DNA of 64,000 nucleotides, taken from Eubacterium sp. An11 (lineage in GTDB: Bacteria > Bacillota > Clostridia > Lachnospirales > Lachnospiraceae). The position numbers were made by a program, and so were the translations under genes. Under the pieces are notes generated by a model, which worked only from the letters and a program-made list of their open reading frames with translations, searched no databases and was not told the origin of the DNA. The DNA is taken from assembly GCF_002161065.1 (NCBI RefSeq), contig NZ_NFLV01000004.1, positions 124,001 to 188,000 on the forward strand, written 5' to 3'. Numbering within the stretch: the first letter of the stretch is position 1; every line of letters starts with the position of its first letter. Below are positions 1 through 7,490 of the stretch, one piece after another.

Positions 1-50
1 TCATTATCATAAACCACAAAGATCCCTCTCTGTTCACACTTTTTGTAACG

Positions 51-82
51 ACAAAAAGGAGCATCCTTACGGATACTCCTTT
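51..82 (-). terminator. Intrinsic terminator of rpsU
   Basis: A 10-bp inverted repeat (AGGAGCATCC / GGATACTCCT, one imperfect pair) with a TTAC loop is followed, on the minus strand, by five T residues. It starts about 11 nt after the rpsU stop codon, so it is the end of the rpsU transcript. Confidence 0.85.
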
Positions 83-92
83 TACAGCACAA

Positions 93-269
93 TTATTTAT
101 ATTTTCTTTTTCTTGCAGCTTCGGATTTCTTTTTACGTCTAACACTTGGTTTTTCGTAATGCTCTCTCTTGCGAATCTCCTGCTGAATTCCTGCTTTAGC
201 ACAGCTCCTCTTAAATCTGCGAAGAGCGCTGTCTAAAGATTCGTTCTCTTTAACGATTATATTTGACAT
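93..269 (-). CDS. rpsU: 30S ribosomal protein S21
   Basis: A 58-aa basic protein beginning [20 protein letters not shown] and ending in the lysine/arginine-rich tail [15 protein letters not shown]. This is the full length and the characteristic sequence of bS21, a small-subunit protein near the mRNA exit/anti-SD region that acts in translation initiation. The ATG is preceded by a strong GGAGG (minus strand, about 285-290). It is monocistronic here: its own promoter lies at 343-370 and a terminator follows directly. In many Clostridia rpsU sits with yqeY/GatB-like genes; only non-coding sequence is visible between it and the window edge. Confidence 0.97.
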   Translation of the reverse strand: MSNIIVKENESLDSALRRFKRSCAKAGIQQEIRKREHYEKPSVRRKKKSEAARKRKYK

Positions 270-342
270 TGTCTCACCTAACCTCCCTCCAGTTGCGTAT
301 TGTGCCTAATACAACTGTTTGGGTATTTTCGCACTGCTTTAT

Positions 343-370
343 ATTATACCATAACATCCGTTTTCGTCAA
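343..370 (-). promoter_or_regulatory. Sigma-A promoter of rpsU
   Basis: On the minus strand TTGACG (365-370) and a perfect TATAAT (343-348) are separated by 16 nt, about 75 nt upstream of the rpsU start codon. The 5' UTR of about 65 nt shows no obvious extra structure. Confidence 0.8.
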
Positions 371-451
371 TAACTTTTTGAAGAAAAACTAAATAAATCT
401 CTGTCAGCCGCGGATAATCCCACTTTTTCGACATGGCCGGCATCCCCTCTG

Positions 452-1075
452 TCATTCCAGGATCGTCTTCCAGGTGTCCGCGTGGTGATAAGCGTCAAAA
501 CACAGAGCGATCTGCTCCGCGTTGTTCTTCTCCTCCGCCAGAGGCGGCAGCTCATCCAGGCGAAAATATCCGCTGTCAATGGTCTCACTGTTGGCCTCAA
601 ACTGTCCTCCGGTCACTGAACACAGCACAAACACTTTGCAGATCTTGTGCACATAGACCGGCAGATTATGCTTATCTCTGTCCTGAATGGCGATGACCAG
701 ATCTGCGGTGACATCCAGCCCCGCTTCCTCCCTGGCCTCCTTGACCGTGTTCTCTCCGATGGACAGATCCACATCCACCCAGCCGCCCGGCAGAGACCAG
801 GTGCCGTTCTTCTCCTGTACTAAAAGTATCTTATCCTCTTTAAATATCGCTGCCCGGGTATCAAGCTTCGGCGTCTGGTAACCGCTCTCATCACAGAACA
901 GATCCTTTACCTTGTCCACGGGAATCTCCGTCTTATAGGAAATCATCTCCGCTGCGATCTCCCGGATCCTCGCATAGCGTTCCCTGTCAAAAACGCCTTC
1001 CCCGTACCACAATCCGGTCTGCGCGATACTCTGTAATTCCACTGCCCACTGCAGCCATTTTTCATTTTTATCCAT
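452..1075 (-). CDS. NUDIX hydrolase with N-terminal Nudix_hydro_N domain
   Basis: A 207-aa protein of the NUDIX superfamily, which cleaves nucleoside diphosphates linked to another moiety. Residues 1-65 resemble the helical N-terminal domain found before some bacterial NUDIX domains; the NUDIX fold follows from about residue 68. The NUDIX box is seen as GGWVDVDLSIGENTVKEAREE, with AREEAGL supplying the metal-binding glutamates; the conventional first glutamate of the box is replaced by leucine, as is common in this ADP-ribose/NDP-sugar-like subgroup. The substrate cannot be told from sequence. The gene has its own promoter (1147-1175) and a 22-bp tandem repeat in its 5' UTR. Confidence 0.88.
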   Translation of the reverse strand: MDKNEKWLQWAVELQSIAQTGLWYGEGVFDRERYARIREIAAEMISYKTEIPVDKVKDLFCDESGYQTPKLDTRAAIFKEDKILLVQEKNGTWSLPGGWVDVDLSIGENTVKEAREEAGLDVTADLVIAIQDRDKHNLPVYVHKICKVFVLCSVTGGQFEANSETIDSGYFRLDELPPLAEEKNNAEQIALCFDAYHHADTWKTILE

Positions 1076-1103
1076 GGTGTACCTTTCTTGTTCTTTGCCG
1101 GCA

Positions 1104-1146
1104 AAGTTCTGCCGTCTGCCCTTTGAAGTTCTACTGTCTGCCCTTT
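1104..1146. repeat. 22-bp-period tandem direct repeat in the NUDIX 5' UTR
   Basis: Two 21-bp units (1104-1124 and 1126-1146) of the form AAGTTCTnCnGTCTGCCCTTT differ at only two positions. They lie directly downstream of the -10 box of the NUDIX promoter, so they occupy the transcription start and early leader. They could be a regulator binding site or a simple replication-slippage duplication. Confidence 0.7.
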
Positions 1147-1175
1147 ATTGTAGAGAAAATTTACAGCCCTGTCAA
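1147..1175 (-). promoter_or_regulatory. Sigma-A promoter of the NUDIX gene
   Basis: Minus-strand TTGACA (1170-1175), 17-nt spacer, TACAAT (1147-1152). The start codon lies about 70 nt downstream. Confidence 0.8.
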
Positions 1176-1215
1176 CATTCCATCTGACGGTTTCAGCAAA
1201 TGTACACACGTTCAC

Positions 1216-1257
1216 GAAAAAACCCGCCGCTCTCCATCAAAGCAGCGGCGGGTTTTT
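1216..1257. terminator. Bidirectional intrinsic terminator
   Basis: Perfect 11-bp stem AACCCGCCGCT / AGCGGCGGGTT (1221-1231 and 1244-1254) with a run of A on the left and T on the right. It ends the methyltransferase transcript (minus strand) and insulates it from the NUDIX promoter immediately beyond. Confidence 0.9.
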
Positions 1258-1306
1258 ATACAACTCATTTCACACTATTTTATTTTTTAAGGAGAAGGAA
1301 GAACGC

Positions 1307-2323
1307 CTATCCGCGGTTTTTATTGAAATCCCGGCAGGCCTCAAAATACGCGTCAATGTTCTCTTTTGGAACCACCGGCGCCAGATCACATCCGGATGAC
1401 AGCACAAAATGCGGATATGGTTTCATATCTTCCAGCAGTTTCAGGGTCTGTTCCCGGATGGATTCCGGCGTGCCCATGAAAAACGCTGTGGACGGGTCGA
1501 TATTTCCAAATACCAGAATGTCCGGCGGAATCTGCGGAAGGATATCTCTCATATCCACAGAGTTTCCATAATGATGACCCTTACATCCGGTGCTGTACAT
1601 GGATTTCACAGAATCTTTTACCTGTCCGCAGTCATGCAAGATCAGGAAAAAGTAATCATCCTGGACTGCTTCCACCAGTTTTTTTACATATGTGGAGGAA
1701 AACTCATCCAGCTGGTCCGGAGACAGCAGTCCCGCTGTCGGTTCCGCCATAAATATTCCGTTGGCTCCTGCGGCCTTGTATTCTTTCGCCCGCGCGATCA
1801 GGAATTCCGTCGCTTTGTCCAGAAGAATCTTCATCGAATCCGGGTCCGTCATGGTCAGCATCAGCGCGTTGGATACCTCCATCAAATTGGCCGCCAGAGA
1901 GAACGGTCCCAGCATTCCTCCAAAAATCGGCCGGTCGGTGATCAGTTTCTGCGCTTCTTTCACCGCATCTGTAAAAACATCCACCCGGCCGCTGTGTACG
2001 TCAGGAACCTTCAGATTGCGGATATCTTCCGCCGTCTTTACCACATGTTTTACGATGGACGGCACCTGCTTGTCACTGAATTTTACTTTTCCACCAAAGG
2101 CTTCCGTATCCACCGTCAGATCCATTCCCGTGACCGCGGCGATGATGTCCGGATATTCTTCTGTCACCTTTTTCATGGTCTTCGCGATATTTTCCGGTGA
2201 GCTCACTGATTCCGTTACCGTAAAGCCCAGCTCCTGTACGCATGGGAAATATAATACCGGAAGATTTTTCACATCTTTTGACTCAATAATTTCTCTCGAC
2301 CATTTATCCATATTGATTCTCAT
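1307..2323 (-). CDS. Corrinoid-type methyltransferase of the uroporphyrinogen decarboxylase (MtaA/CmuA) family
   Basis: A 338-aa TIM-barrel protein. The zinc site typical of MtaA/MtbA-type methylcobamide methyltransferases is visible as HDCG (about residue 240) and a later cysteine in SSGCDL (about residue 310), i.e. the H-x-C-xn-C pattern, which separates this group from true HemE. It would move methyl groups to or from a corrinoid protein in anaerobic C1/demethylation metabolism; substrate unknown. Start: the ORF also has an ATG two codons upstream, but the AGGAGGA leaves proper spacing only to the ATG at 2323. Immediately upstream in the same direction lies the remnant of its reductive activator, so this gene has probably lost its native promoter. 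No corrinoid-binding protein is present in the window. Confidence 0.85.
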   Translation of the reverse strand: MRINMDKWSREIIESKDVKNLPVLYFPCVQELGFTVTESVSSPENIAKTMKKVTEEYPDIIAAVTGMDLTVDTEAFGGKVKFSDKQVPSIVKHVVKTAEDIRNLKVPDVHSGRVDVFTDAVKEAQKLITDRPIFGGMLGPFSLAANLMEVSNALMLTMTDPDSMKILLDKATEFLIARAKEYKAAGANGIFMAEPTAGLLSPDQLDEFSSTYVKKLVEAVQDDYFFLILHDCGQVKDSVKSMYSTGCKGHHYGNSVDMRDILPQIPPDILVFGNIDPSTAFFMGTPESIREQTLKLLEDMKPYPHFVLSSGCDLAPVVPKENIDAYFEACRDFNKNRG

Positions 2324-2383
2324 TGTCATTTCCTCCTGTTTTCTGTTTTATTTATACCAATGTTCACAAATTCATTGCAATGC

Positions 2384-3130
2384 TCAGAAATTCATTGCGA
2401 GCATATACTCTTCCTGAAAATCCATATTCACGGACAATTCCACGTGCTCCACCTGTTTTACCCAGACTTCCGCATTCCGGCGGCAGTCCCTGTTCAGGAG
2501 AGCCATGCATGCGCCGGTTCCCGCGGAATTTCCGATGGAGATGATCTTCTCCGGAGCCACAGACGGAAGCATCCTGATTTCCAGAGCACTGTTTTTATCA
2601 ATGTAATTGCCGAAGGCTCCGGCGATGAGCAGGCCATCCAGGGACGCCTCATCGATACCGGCGATTTTCATCAGCGTTTTCATCCCCGCCAGCATGGCTC
2701 CCTTGGTCAGCTGAATTTCCCGGACATCATTCTGGGTAAGGATGATTTCTTCATCCTCTTCTTTCCACACGGTAAATTCCATCCCTGTGTCAGTTTTTCT
2801 CAGACCGTCCGCCAGGGATTCCGGTATGCCAAGGGCCAGCGCCTCCTCCCGCTCAAGCATCCGTCCTTTATCATTGATCAGACCCGCCCGGCGCAGGGCC
2901 GCGATCAGATCTATGACGCCGGAACCGCAGATGCCCAGTGGTTTTTCCTGGTCGATCACCGAAATCTTCAGGTGCCCTTCCTCTATCCACACTTTCTCAA
3001 TGGCGCCGGGTGCAGCGCGCATTCCGCAGCGTATGCCGGCCCCCTCAAAAGCAGGTCCCGCAGCCGTGGAACACGCCAGCAGTTTTCCATCCCGGGCACA
3101 GACAACCTCCCCGTTGGTCCCGGTATCAAT
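2384..3130 (-). pseudogene. C-terminal fragment of a corrinoid-activating protein (RACo/RamA-like ASKHA ATPase)
   Basis: About 249 codons remain in frame. The fragment opens with IDTGTNGEVV followed by LLACSTAAGPAFEGAGIRCG, the highly conserved core of the C-terminal ASKHA (DUF4445) domain of reductive activators of corrinoid proteins, and continues with LGICGSGVIDL and LIAGAFGNYID. These proteins are normally about 600 aa with an N-terminal 2Fe-2S ferredoxin domain; everything before the IDTGTNG motif is missing and homology stops abruptly at about 3130, exactly where the divergent XRE reading frame begins. No start codon or RBS is found at the break; the first in-frame ATG is at 3022, inside the domain. 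It is therefore read as a truncated remnant. Its 3' end lies 60 bp before the methyltransferase start, consistent with a former operon. Confidence 0.85.
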
Positions 3131-3132
3131 TT

Positions 3133-3774
3133 TCCATCGGCGAACTGGCTGACCTGGTTCACAAGAGCAAGTCCACCCTTTCCAAATATGAGAACGGATT
3201 GATCACGATCGATATCCAGACCCTGGAAGATATCTGCTGCGCTCTCCATGTGGATATCCGGGAAATGTTTACCTACAAAAAACCGGAAGAACAATCCGCA
3301 CTCTTCGCGCACAACCGGATTTTTTCCAGAAATAAATTATATATCTATTATTATGACGGGAGAAAAAAGAGTATTGTCAAATCTTATATGACCATTCAGA
3401 ATAATAATTCACAAAATGTGGTGAGCTGCACTTTCTACATGGATATTCCCTCTTTTGAAGAATACGATCAGTGTGCGTTTTACTATATCGGAAAGATGGA
3501 TCCCTTTGATCTGGTCACCTACTGCACTTTGATCAATCAGGTCAATCCCATGGAACGACTTGGTATGTGTTTTTTGAATCCTTTTCATCACAATGTAAAA
3601 ACCTGGGGAATCATGTTCGGCATCAGCTACCGGCCCATCGCCCCTTTTGCCTTAAAATTCCTCCTGTCCACCGCTCCGCTGAACGAAAATGAACTTCTGG
3701 AAGAAAATCTCATGATCACCCAGGATGAAATCAAAATTATGAAACAGATGAATATGATGCTGTTAAATCAATAA
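3133..3774 (+). pseudogene. XRE-family regulator lacking its N-terminus
   Basis: From 3133 the plus strand reads SIGELADLVHKSKSTLSKYE, the recognition part of a Cro/C1-type HTH, followed by a roughly 160-aa C-terminal region of unknown function ending at 3774. The first helix and about 15 N-terminal residues that such regulators need are absent; the upstream in-frame sequence (the ORF is open back to an ATG at 2938) is merely the antisense of the activator fragment. No SD precedes a usable start. Its stop overlaps the end of sdaAA by 7 bp (convergent). Regulators of this type often sit divergent to corrinoid methyltransferase operons, so a single deletion removing both 5' ends and the shared promoter region explains the scar. 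Confidence 0.8.
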
Positions 3775-4652
3775 CCGTCCGGAGAACCTTCCTCCAGCAT
3801 CTCCCTGATATTTTTTCCTGTGGGCGTAACAGCCAGACCTCCTCTGGCCGTCTCCCTCAACTCTTCCGGAAGGGCTCTCCCCACCTGGCGCATGGCGTCA
3901 AAAACCTCATCTGCCGGAATCCGGCTTCTGATACCGGCAAGAACCATATCTGCCGATGTGAGGGCATTCACCGCTCCGATGACATTCCTCTTGATGCAGG
4001 GCACTTCCACCAGACCTGCCACCGGATCGCACACAAGCCCCAATAGTCCTTTCATAGCCAAAGCCGCTCCATGGGAAATCGCTTCTCCGTTTCCTCCCAT
4101 CAGATAAACGGCGGCTCCGGCCGCCATGGAAGAAGCTGCGCCAATCTCCGCCTGACACCCGCCGGCAGCTCCGGCCAGCGTCGCCTTCCTGGCGATCACC
4201 CCACCGATCCCTGCCGCCACAAACAGCGCCTCTACCATTTTTTCTTCCGGTATCTTTTTCTGTTCTTCCATGGTCAGAAGAACAGCGGAGAGGACTCCGC
4301 AGGAACCTGCCGTGGGAGCCGCCACGATTTTTCTCATGCAGGCGTTGGACTCGCCCATCTTCAGGGCCTTTTCCATGACACGGTTGATAAAATCTCCGCA
4401 GAGCAGTTCCCGGTTTTGCCGGGCCGCCGCCATTTTCTGTCCGTCTGCGCCGGCAAGACCGCTGTGGGAACGGAGAGAAGGATCATAGTCCGCATCGGCC
4501 TGCTTCATTTCCCGGTACATATTTCTCATCTGCTCAAACAACTTTTCCGGGGATATTTTCGTCTCCTCGCACTCCTCCCTGCGGATCAGTTCCCAGAAAG
4601 GAATCCCGGTTTCCTGTTCCAAATCTATAATCTCCTGTAATGACAGATACAT
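3768..4652 (-). CDS. sdaAA: L-serine dehydratase, iron-sulfur-dependent, alpha subunit
   Basis: A 294-aa protein matching the full length of the catalytic alpha subunit of two-subunit bacterial L-serine dehydratases, which deaminate L-serine to pyruvate and ammonia using an oxygen-labile 4Fe-4S cluster. Family signatures visible include APTAGSCGVLSAVL (about 135-148), IGGVIARKATLAGAAGGCQA and the conserved cysteine in DPVAGLVEVPCIKRN. It is the second gene of sdaAB-sdaAA, starting 1 nt after the sdaAB stop, so the two are translated together. The 3' end overlaps the convergent XRE remnant by 7 bp. Confidence 0.95.
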   Translation of the reverse strand: MYLSLQEIIDLEQETGIPFWELIRREECEETKISPEKLFEQMRNMYREMKQADADYDPSLRSHSGLAGADGQKMAAARQNRELLCGDFINRVMEKALKMGESNACMRKIVAAPTAGSCGVLSAVLLTMEEQKKIPEEKMVEALFVAAGIGGVIARKATLAGAAGGCQAEIGAASSMAAGAAVYLMGGNGEAISHGAALAMKGLLGLVCDPVAGLVEVPCIKRNVIGAVNALTSADMVLAGIRSRIPADEVFDAMRQVGRALPEELRETARGGLAVTPTGKNIREMLEEGSPDGY

Positions 4653-4653
4653 T

Positions 4654-5319
4654 TTATACCTCCCTTTCCAAACTAAGATATGTCACCTTCAGCACACCTT
4701 CCAGATGAGCCAGCCAGCGGATGGATTCCTCCGGAATCTCCTGATCACATTCCAGGATCATCACCGCATTTCCTCCCCGGTGCGCCCGGTAGAGCTGCAT
4801 TGTGGCAATATTGACAGACTTATGTGCCAGCATGGACGCCACCTCCGCCACATGTCCCGGCTGATCCAGATTGTGGACCACCAGGGTAGGATACTCCCCG
4901 GAAAAATCTGCCGGCAGTCCGTCGATCTCCGTAATCCGGATGGAACCGCCGCCCACGGACGCCGCCATCACCTCCAGCTCTCTGCCTCCGCCGTACAGCA
5001 GCATTTTCACTGTGTTCGGATGCACCTCTCCCAGATCTGCCGCCTGTATGGAAAAATCCAGTCCCGCCTCCCCGGCGTAACGAAAACTATCCGGGATCCG
5101 GATGTCATCCACGGGAAATCCCAGAAGCCCCGCCACCAGCGCTTTATCGGTGCCATGTCCTCTGCCGGTCGCATAGAAGGAGCCGTGGCAGTATATTTCC
5201 GCCCTCTCCAGAGGCGCCCCAAACAGTTTTCGTATGACATTTCCTATTTTTACCGCTCCCGCCGTGTGGGAGCTGGACGGCCCGACCATCACCGGACCGA
5301 TTATATCTGACAAATTCAC
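4654..5319 (-). CDS. sdaAB: L-serine dehydratase, iron-sulfur-dependent, beta subunit
   Basis: A 221-aa beta subunit with the N-terminal signature SDIIGPVMVGPSSSHTAGAV and a C-terminal ACT domain (from about residue 148, TLVVHNLDQPGHVAEVASML), which usually senses an amino acid. The start is a GTG at 5319, placed 7 nt after AAGGAGGC; an upstream in-frame ATG would overlap this SD and adds residues unlike the family. First gene of the sdaAB-sdaAA operon, transcribed from the promoter at 5392-5420 through a hairpin with a T tract (5341-5378), suggesting attenuation control. Confidence 0.95.
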   Translation of the reverse strand: MNLSDIIGPVMVGPSSSHTAGAVKIGNVIRKLFGAPLERAEIYCHGSFYATGRGHGTDKALVAGLLGFPVDDIRIPDSFRYAGEAGLDFSIQAADLGEVHPNTVKMLLYGGGRELEVMAASVGGGSIRITEIDGLPADFSGEYPTLVVHNLDQPGHVAEVASMLAHKSVNIATMQLYRAHRGGNAVMILECDQEIPEESIRWLAHLEGVLKVTYLSLEREV

Positions 5320-5340
5320 AGTAAACCGCCTCCTTAAAAC

Positions 5341-5378
5341 AAAAAAAGGCAATACAAAATACTTCTTTGTACTGCCTT
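5341..5378 (-). terminator. Leader terminator (candidate attenuator) upstream of sdaAB
   Basis: A 13-bp stem (AAGGCAATACAAA / TTTGTACTGCCTT, a single imperfect pair) with a 7-nt loop is followed on the minus strand by seven T residues, then directly by the sdaAB SD. It lies downstream of the only visible promoter, with the hairpin beginning about 7 nt after the predicted start. On the plus strand it has no T tract, so it acts on the sda transcript. Confidence 0.75.
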
Positions 5379-5391
5379 GTAATACGGTGTC

Positions 5392-5420
5392 ATCATAGCA
5401 GACGAAATTTTGTTTGTCAA
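5392..5420 (-). promoter_or_regulatory. Sigma-A promoter of sdaAB-sdaAA
   Basis: Minus-strand TTGACA (5415-5420), 17-nt spacer, TATGAT (5392-5397). Predicted start near 5385, so the untranslated leader is only about 65 nt and is almost wholly occupied by the terminator hairpin and the SD. The 150 bp beyond it (5421-5574) hold no other feature I can support. Confidence 0.85.
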
Positions 5421-5574
5421 ATAACAGTGTTCCCCTTTTCTTTCCGGATTTTCCTGTCAGGAAACTTTTTCTCTAAAATGCAGTCTGCCGCAGCCTTTCC
5501 AGTTAAAAATCATCTGAATGTTTCCTGAAAATATTTTTGATAAAAACACCAGAAAAAATTTTGATAAAAAGTTC

Positions 5575-5603
5575 TTGACATCTCCACTGTATGAATGTAT
5601 TAT
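5575..5603 (+). promoter_or_regulatory. Sigma-A promoter of the ytrA-like operon
   Basis: TTGACA (5575-5580), 17-nt spacer, TATTAT (5598-5603), about 50 nt before the regulator start codon. The -10 touches the palindromic operator at 5603-5624. Confidence 0.85.
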
Positions 5604-5624
5604 TGTACTAAGTTATTAATACAA
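5603..5624. promoter_or_regulatory. Palindromic operator, probably for the GntR/YtrA regulator
   Basis: Inverted repeat TTGTACTAA - GTTA - TTAATACAA with a single mismatch, covering the predicted transcription start. The position fits autorepression by the YtrA-type regulator encoded by the first gene of the operon; YtrA-family operators are of this type. Confidence 0.7.
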
Positions 5625-5656
5625 TAACGCACTCAATATTTTAAGGAGGTGAGCAC

Positions 5657-6028
5657 ATGCCTTGGAACCTTGATTCCAGCCGTCCGATCTACACACAGCT
5701 GGTGGAACGGATTCAGCTTGACATCCTGGCCGGACAGTATCAGCCCGGCGCCAGACTTCCGTCCGTGCGGGACCTGGCCTCAGAGGCTGGCGTGAATCCC
5801 AACACCATGCAGAAGGCGCTGGCAGAACTTGAACGAGAGAACCTTGTACACTCCGCCCGAACGAGCGGCAGATTTATCACAGAGGACACAGCTATGATCG
5901 AAAAGATGAGGGAAGAGCTGGCAACAGCTCAGATAAGAGAATTTTTTGAAAAGATGCAGCAGATGGGATTTGACAGCCAAAAGACCATTCAACTCATTGA
6001 GAAAATGATGAAAGAGGGGAAATCATGA
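5657..6028 (+). CDS. GntR-family transcriptional regulator, YtrA subfamily
   Basis: A 123-aa protein with an N-terminal winged helix (IYTQLVERIQLDILAGQYQP, ARLPSVRDLASEAGVNPNTM) and only a short helical C-terminal part, the architecture of the YtrA subfamily, which controls neighbouring ABC transporter genes. The start follows AAGGAGGTG with 6-nt spacing. It is the first gene of a three-gene operon and overlaps the ATPase gene by 4 bp. Inducer unknown; homologues often answer to cell-envelope antibiotics. Confidence 0.93.
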   Translation: MPWNLDSSRPIYTQLVERIQLDILAGQYQPGARLPSVRDLASEAGVNPNTMQKALAELERENLVHSARTSGRFITEDTAMIEKMREELATAQIREFFEKMQQMGFDSQKTIQLIEKMMKEGKS

Positions 6029-6723
6029 AAACGATTCTGGAATGTAAGAATTTAACCAAACGTTACGGCCGCACCCAGGCTCTTTCCGGCATCAATCTGT
6101 CGTTGAAAGCCGGACGGATCATCGGTCTGCTGGGGCCAAACGGCAGCGGCAAAACCACCATGATCAAACTGATCAACGGTCTTCTCACACCTACCGGGGG
6201 AGAAATCCTCATCGACGGCATGGCGCCGGGCGTGAAGACCAAGTCCATCGTCTCCTATCTTCCGGAGCGGACCTACCTGGATGAATCCATGCGGATCACC
6301 GAGGCCATTGACTATTTTGAAGACTTTTATAAGGATTTTGACCGAAAGAAGGCCATGAAAATGCTGGAAAAAGTAAATCTGAATCCGGCCCTCCGCATCA
6401 AAACCTTATCCAAGGGCAACAAAGAAAAAGTACAGCTCATCCTGGTCATGAGCCGCCGGGCAAAGCTCTACTGTCTCGACGAGCCCATCGCCGGCGTGGA
6501 CCCGGCTGCCAGAGATTACATTTTAAGTACTATTATCAATAATTACGAACCGGATGCCACCATCCTGATATCCACTCATCTCATCAGCGATGTGGAAAAC
6601 ATTCTTGACGAAGTGGTCTTCATCCAGAACGGCCATATCCGGATGCAGGAGGAAGTGGAAACCATCCGCGACAAAGAAGGAAAATCCGTCGACGACTTAT
6701 TCCGGGAGGTGTTCAAATGTTAG
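6025..6723 (+). CDS. ABC transporter ATP-binding protein (YtrB-like)
   Basis: A 232-aa ATPase with Walker A GPNGSGKTT (about residues 36-44), an unusual signature LSKGNKEKVQL in place of LSGGQ (typical of the YtrB/EcsA-like exporters), Walker B YCLDEPIAGVD and the switch histidine in ISTHLI. It energises the membrane protein encoded next. It overlaps the upstream regulator by 4 bp and the downstream permease by 7 bp, so the three are coupled. Role likely export or envelope stress; substrate unknown. Confidence 0.92.
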   Translation: MKTILECKNLTKRYGRTQALSGINLSLKAGRIIGLLGPNGSGKTTMIKLINGLLTPTGGEILIDGMAPGVKTKSIVSYLPERTYLDESMRITEAIDYFEDFYKDFDRKKAMKMLEKVNLNPALRIKTLSKGNKEKVQLILVMSRRAKLYCLDEPIAGVDPAARDYILSTIINNYEPDATILISTHLISDVENILDEVVFIQNGHIRMQEEVETIRDKEGKSVDDLFREVFKC

Positions 6724-7352
6724 GAAAATTATTCAAACACGAATGGATCGCCATATCAAAACTGCTGGTAGTCATCCACGGCTTCATCCTCATATTTGCC
6801 ATCCTGTCCCGCCTCTTCTTTGAAGTCAGCGGCGGCATTGAGGTGGTAATGGCAGCAGGATCCAATAATATCACGGGAATCATTGCAGCCATGATCATCT
6901 TTGTCCTGGTACTATTTATTTTCTGTGCCGCGATGTTTACCTCGGTATACATTGCCTACCGGTTCTACAAAAATGTATTCACTGATCAGGGATATCTCAC
7001 CAACACCCTGCCGGTGACACCGGCACAGATCATCATCTCAAAAGGACTGACCGCCCTTTTGTGGACCATCATTGACCTGGTAGTTCTTGGCGCTTCCCTG
7101 CTGATCCTGTTTGCCAACGGAGAATTTATGTCCGTACTGCTGCCGGCATTGGGACAGCTGTTCACATACCTTAACACGCTGCCGGCATTCTGCTGGATCT
7201 TGCTGATCATGATCCTGCTGTCTCCGTTTTTGATGATCATCCACATGTACTTCTGTGTGGCCGTGGGCAGCCTTGTCCCGAATCACAAGATTCTCGGAGC
7301 CATCGGCGTCTACATTATAAAAAATAACATTTTTTACCGATCAACAATATAA
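6717..7352 (+). CDS. ABC transporter membrane protein, probably C-terminally shortened
   Basis: A 211-aa hydrophobic protein with about five membrane segments (residues about 15-35, 55-80, 112-132, 138-155, 158-185), partner of the preceding ATPase. The C-terminus ends abruptly as GVYIIKNNIFYRSTI just before the operon terminator, while the region after HKILGAIGVY would be expected to form another membrane helix; family members are usually longer. I infer a 3' truncation or frameshift. The intact operon upstream suggests it may still be expressed. Confidence 0.75.
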   Translation: MLGKLFKHEWIAISKLLVVIHGFILIFAILSRLFFEVSGGIEVVMAAGSNNITGIIAAMIIFVLVLFIFCAAMFTSVYIAYRFYKNVFTDQGYLTNTLPVTPAQIIISKGLTALLWTIIDLVVLGASLLILFANGEFMSVLLPALGQLFTYLNTLPAFCWILLIMILLSPFLMIIHMYFCVAVGSLVPNHKILGAIGVYIIKNNIFYRSTI

Positions 7353-7400
7353 AAATCCCCGCAGAGTTTATAAGCATTGAAGCTTCTGCGGGGATTTTTT
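7351..7400. terminator. Bidirectional terminator between the ABC operon and alaS
   Basis: A 14-bp perfect stem AAAATCCCCGCAGA / TCTGCGGGGATTTT with T6 on the right and A5 on the left. It serves the plus-strand ABC operon and probably also alaS, whose stop is 90 bp away on the minus strand. The first bases abut the permease stop codon. Confidence 0.88.
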
Positions 7401-7490
7401 CTTATATTCCTTATTTACATTTATATTGACCTGTTGGCACCATCTGTTCCGGCCATCGTACTTATGCCGACTGTCCTTTAACGATGATTT

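Noticed and set aside
1409-2417. Long plus-strand ORFs opposite the methyltransferase (263 and 241 aa)
   Set aside because: They are antisense shadows with codon use and composition of reverse-complemented coding sequence, no SD and no recognisable domain.
2938-3132. Extended N-terminus for the XRE frame beginning at 2938
   Set aside because: This part is only the reverse complement of the activator gene; the residues resemble nothing in XRE proteins and no SD is present.
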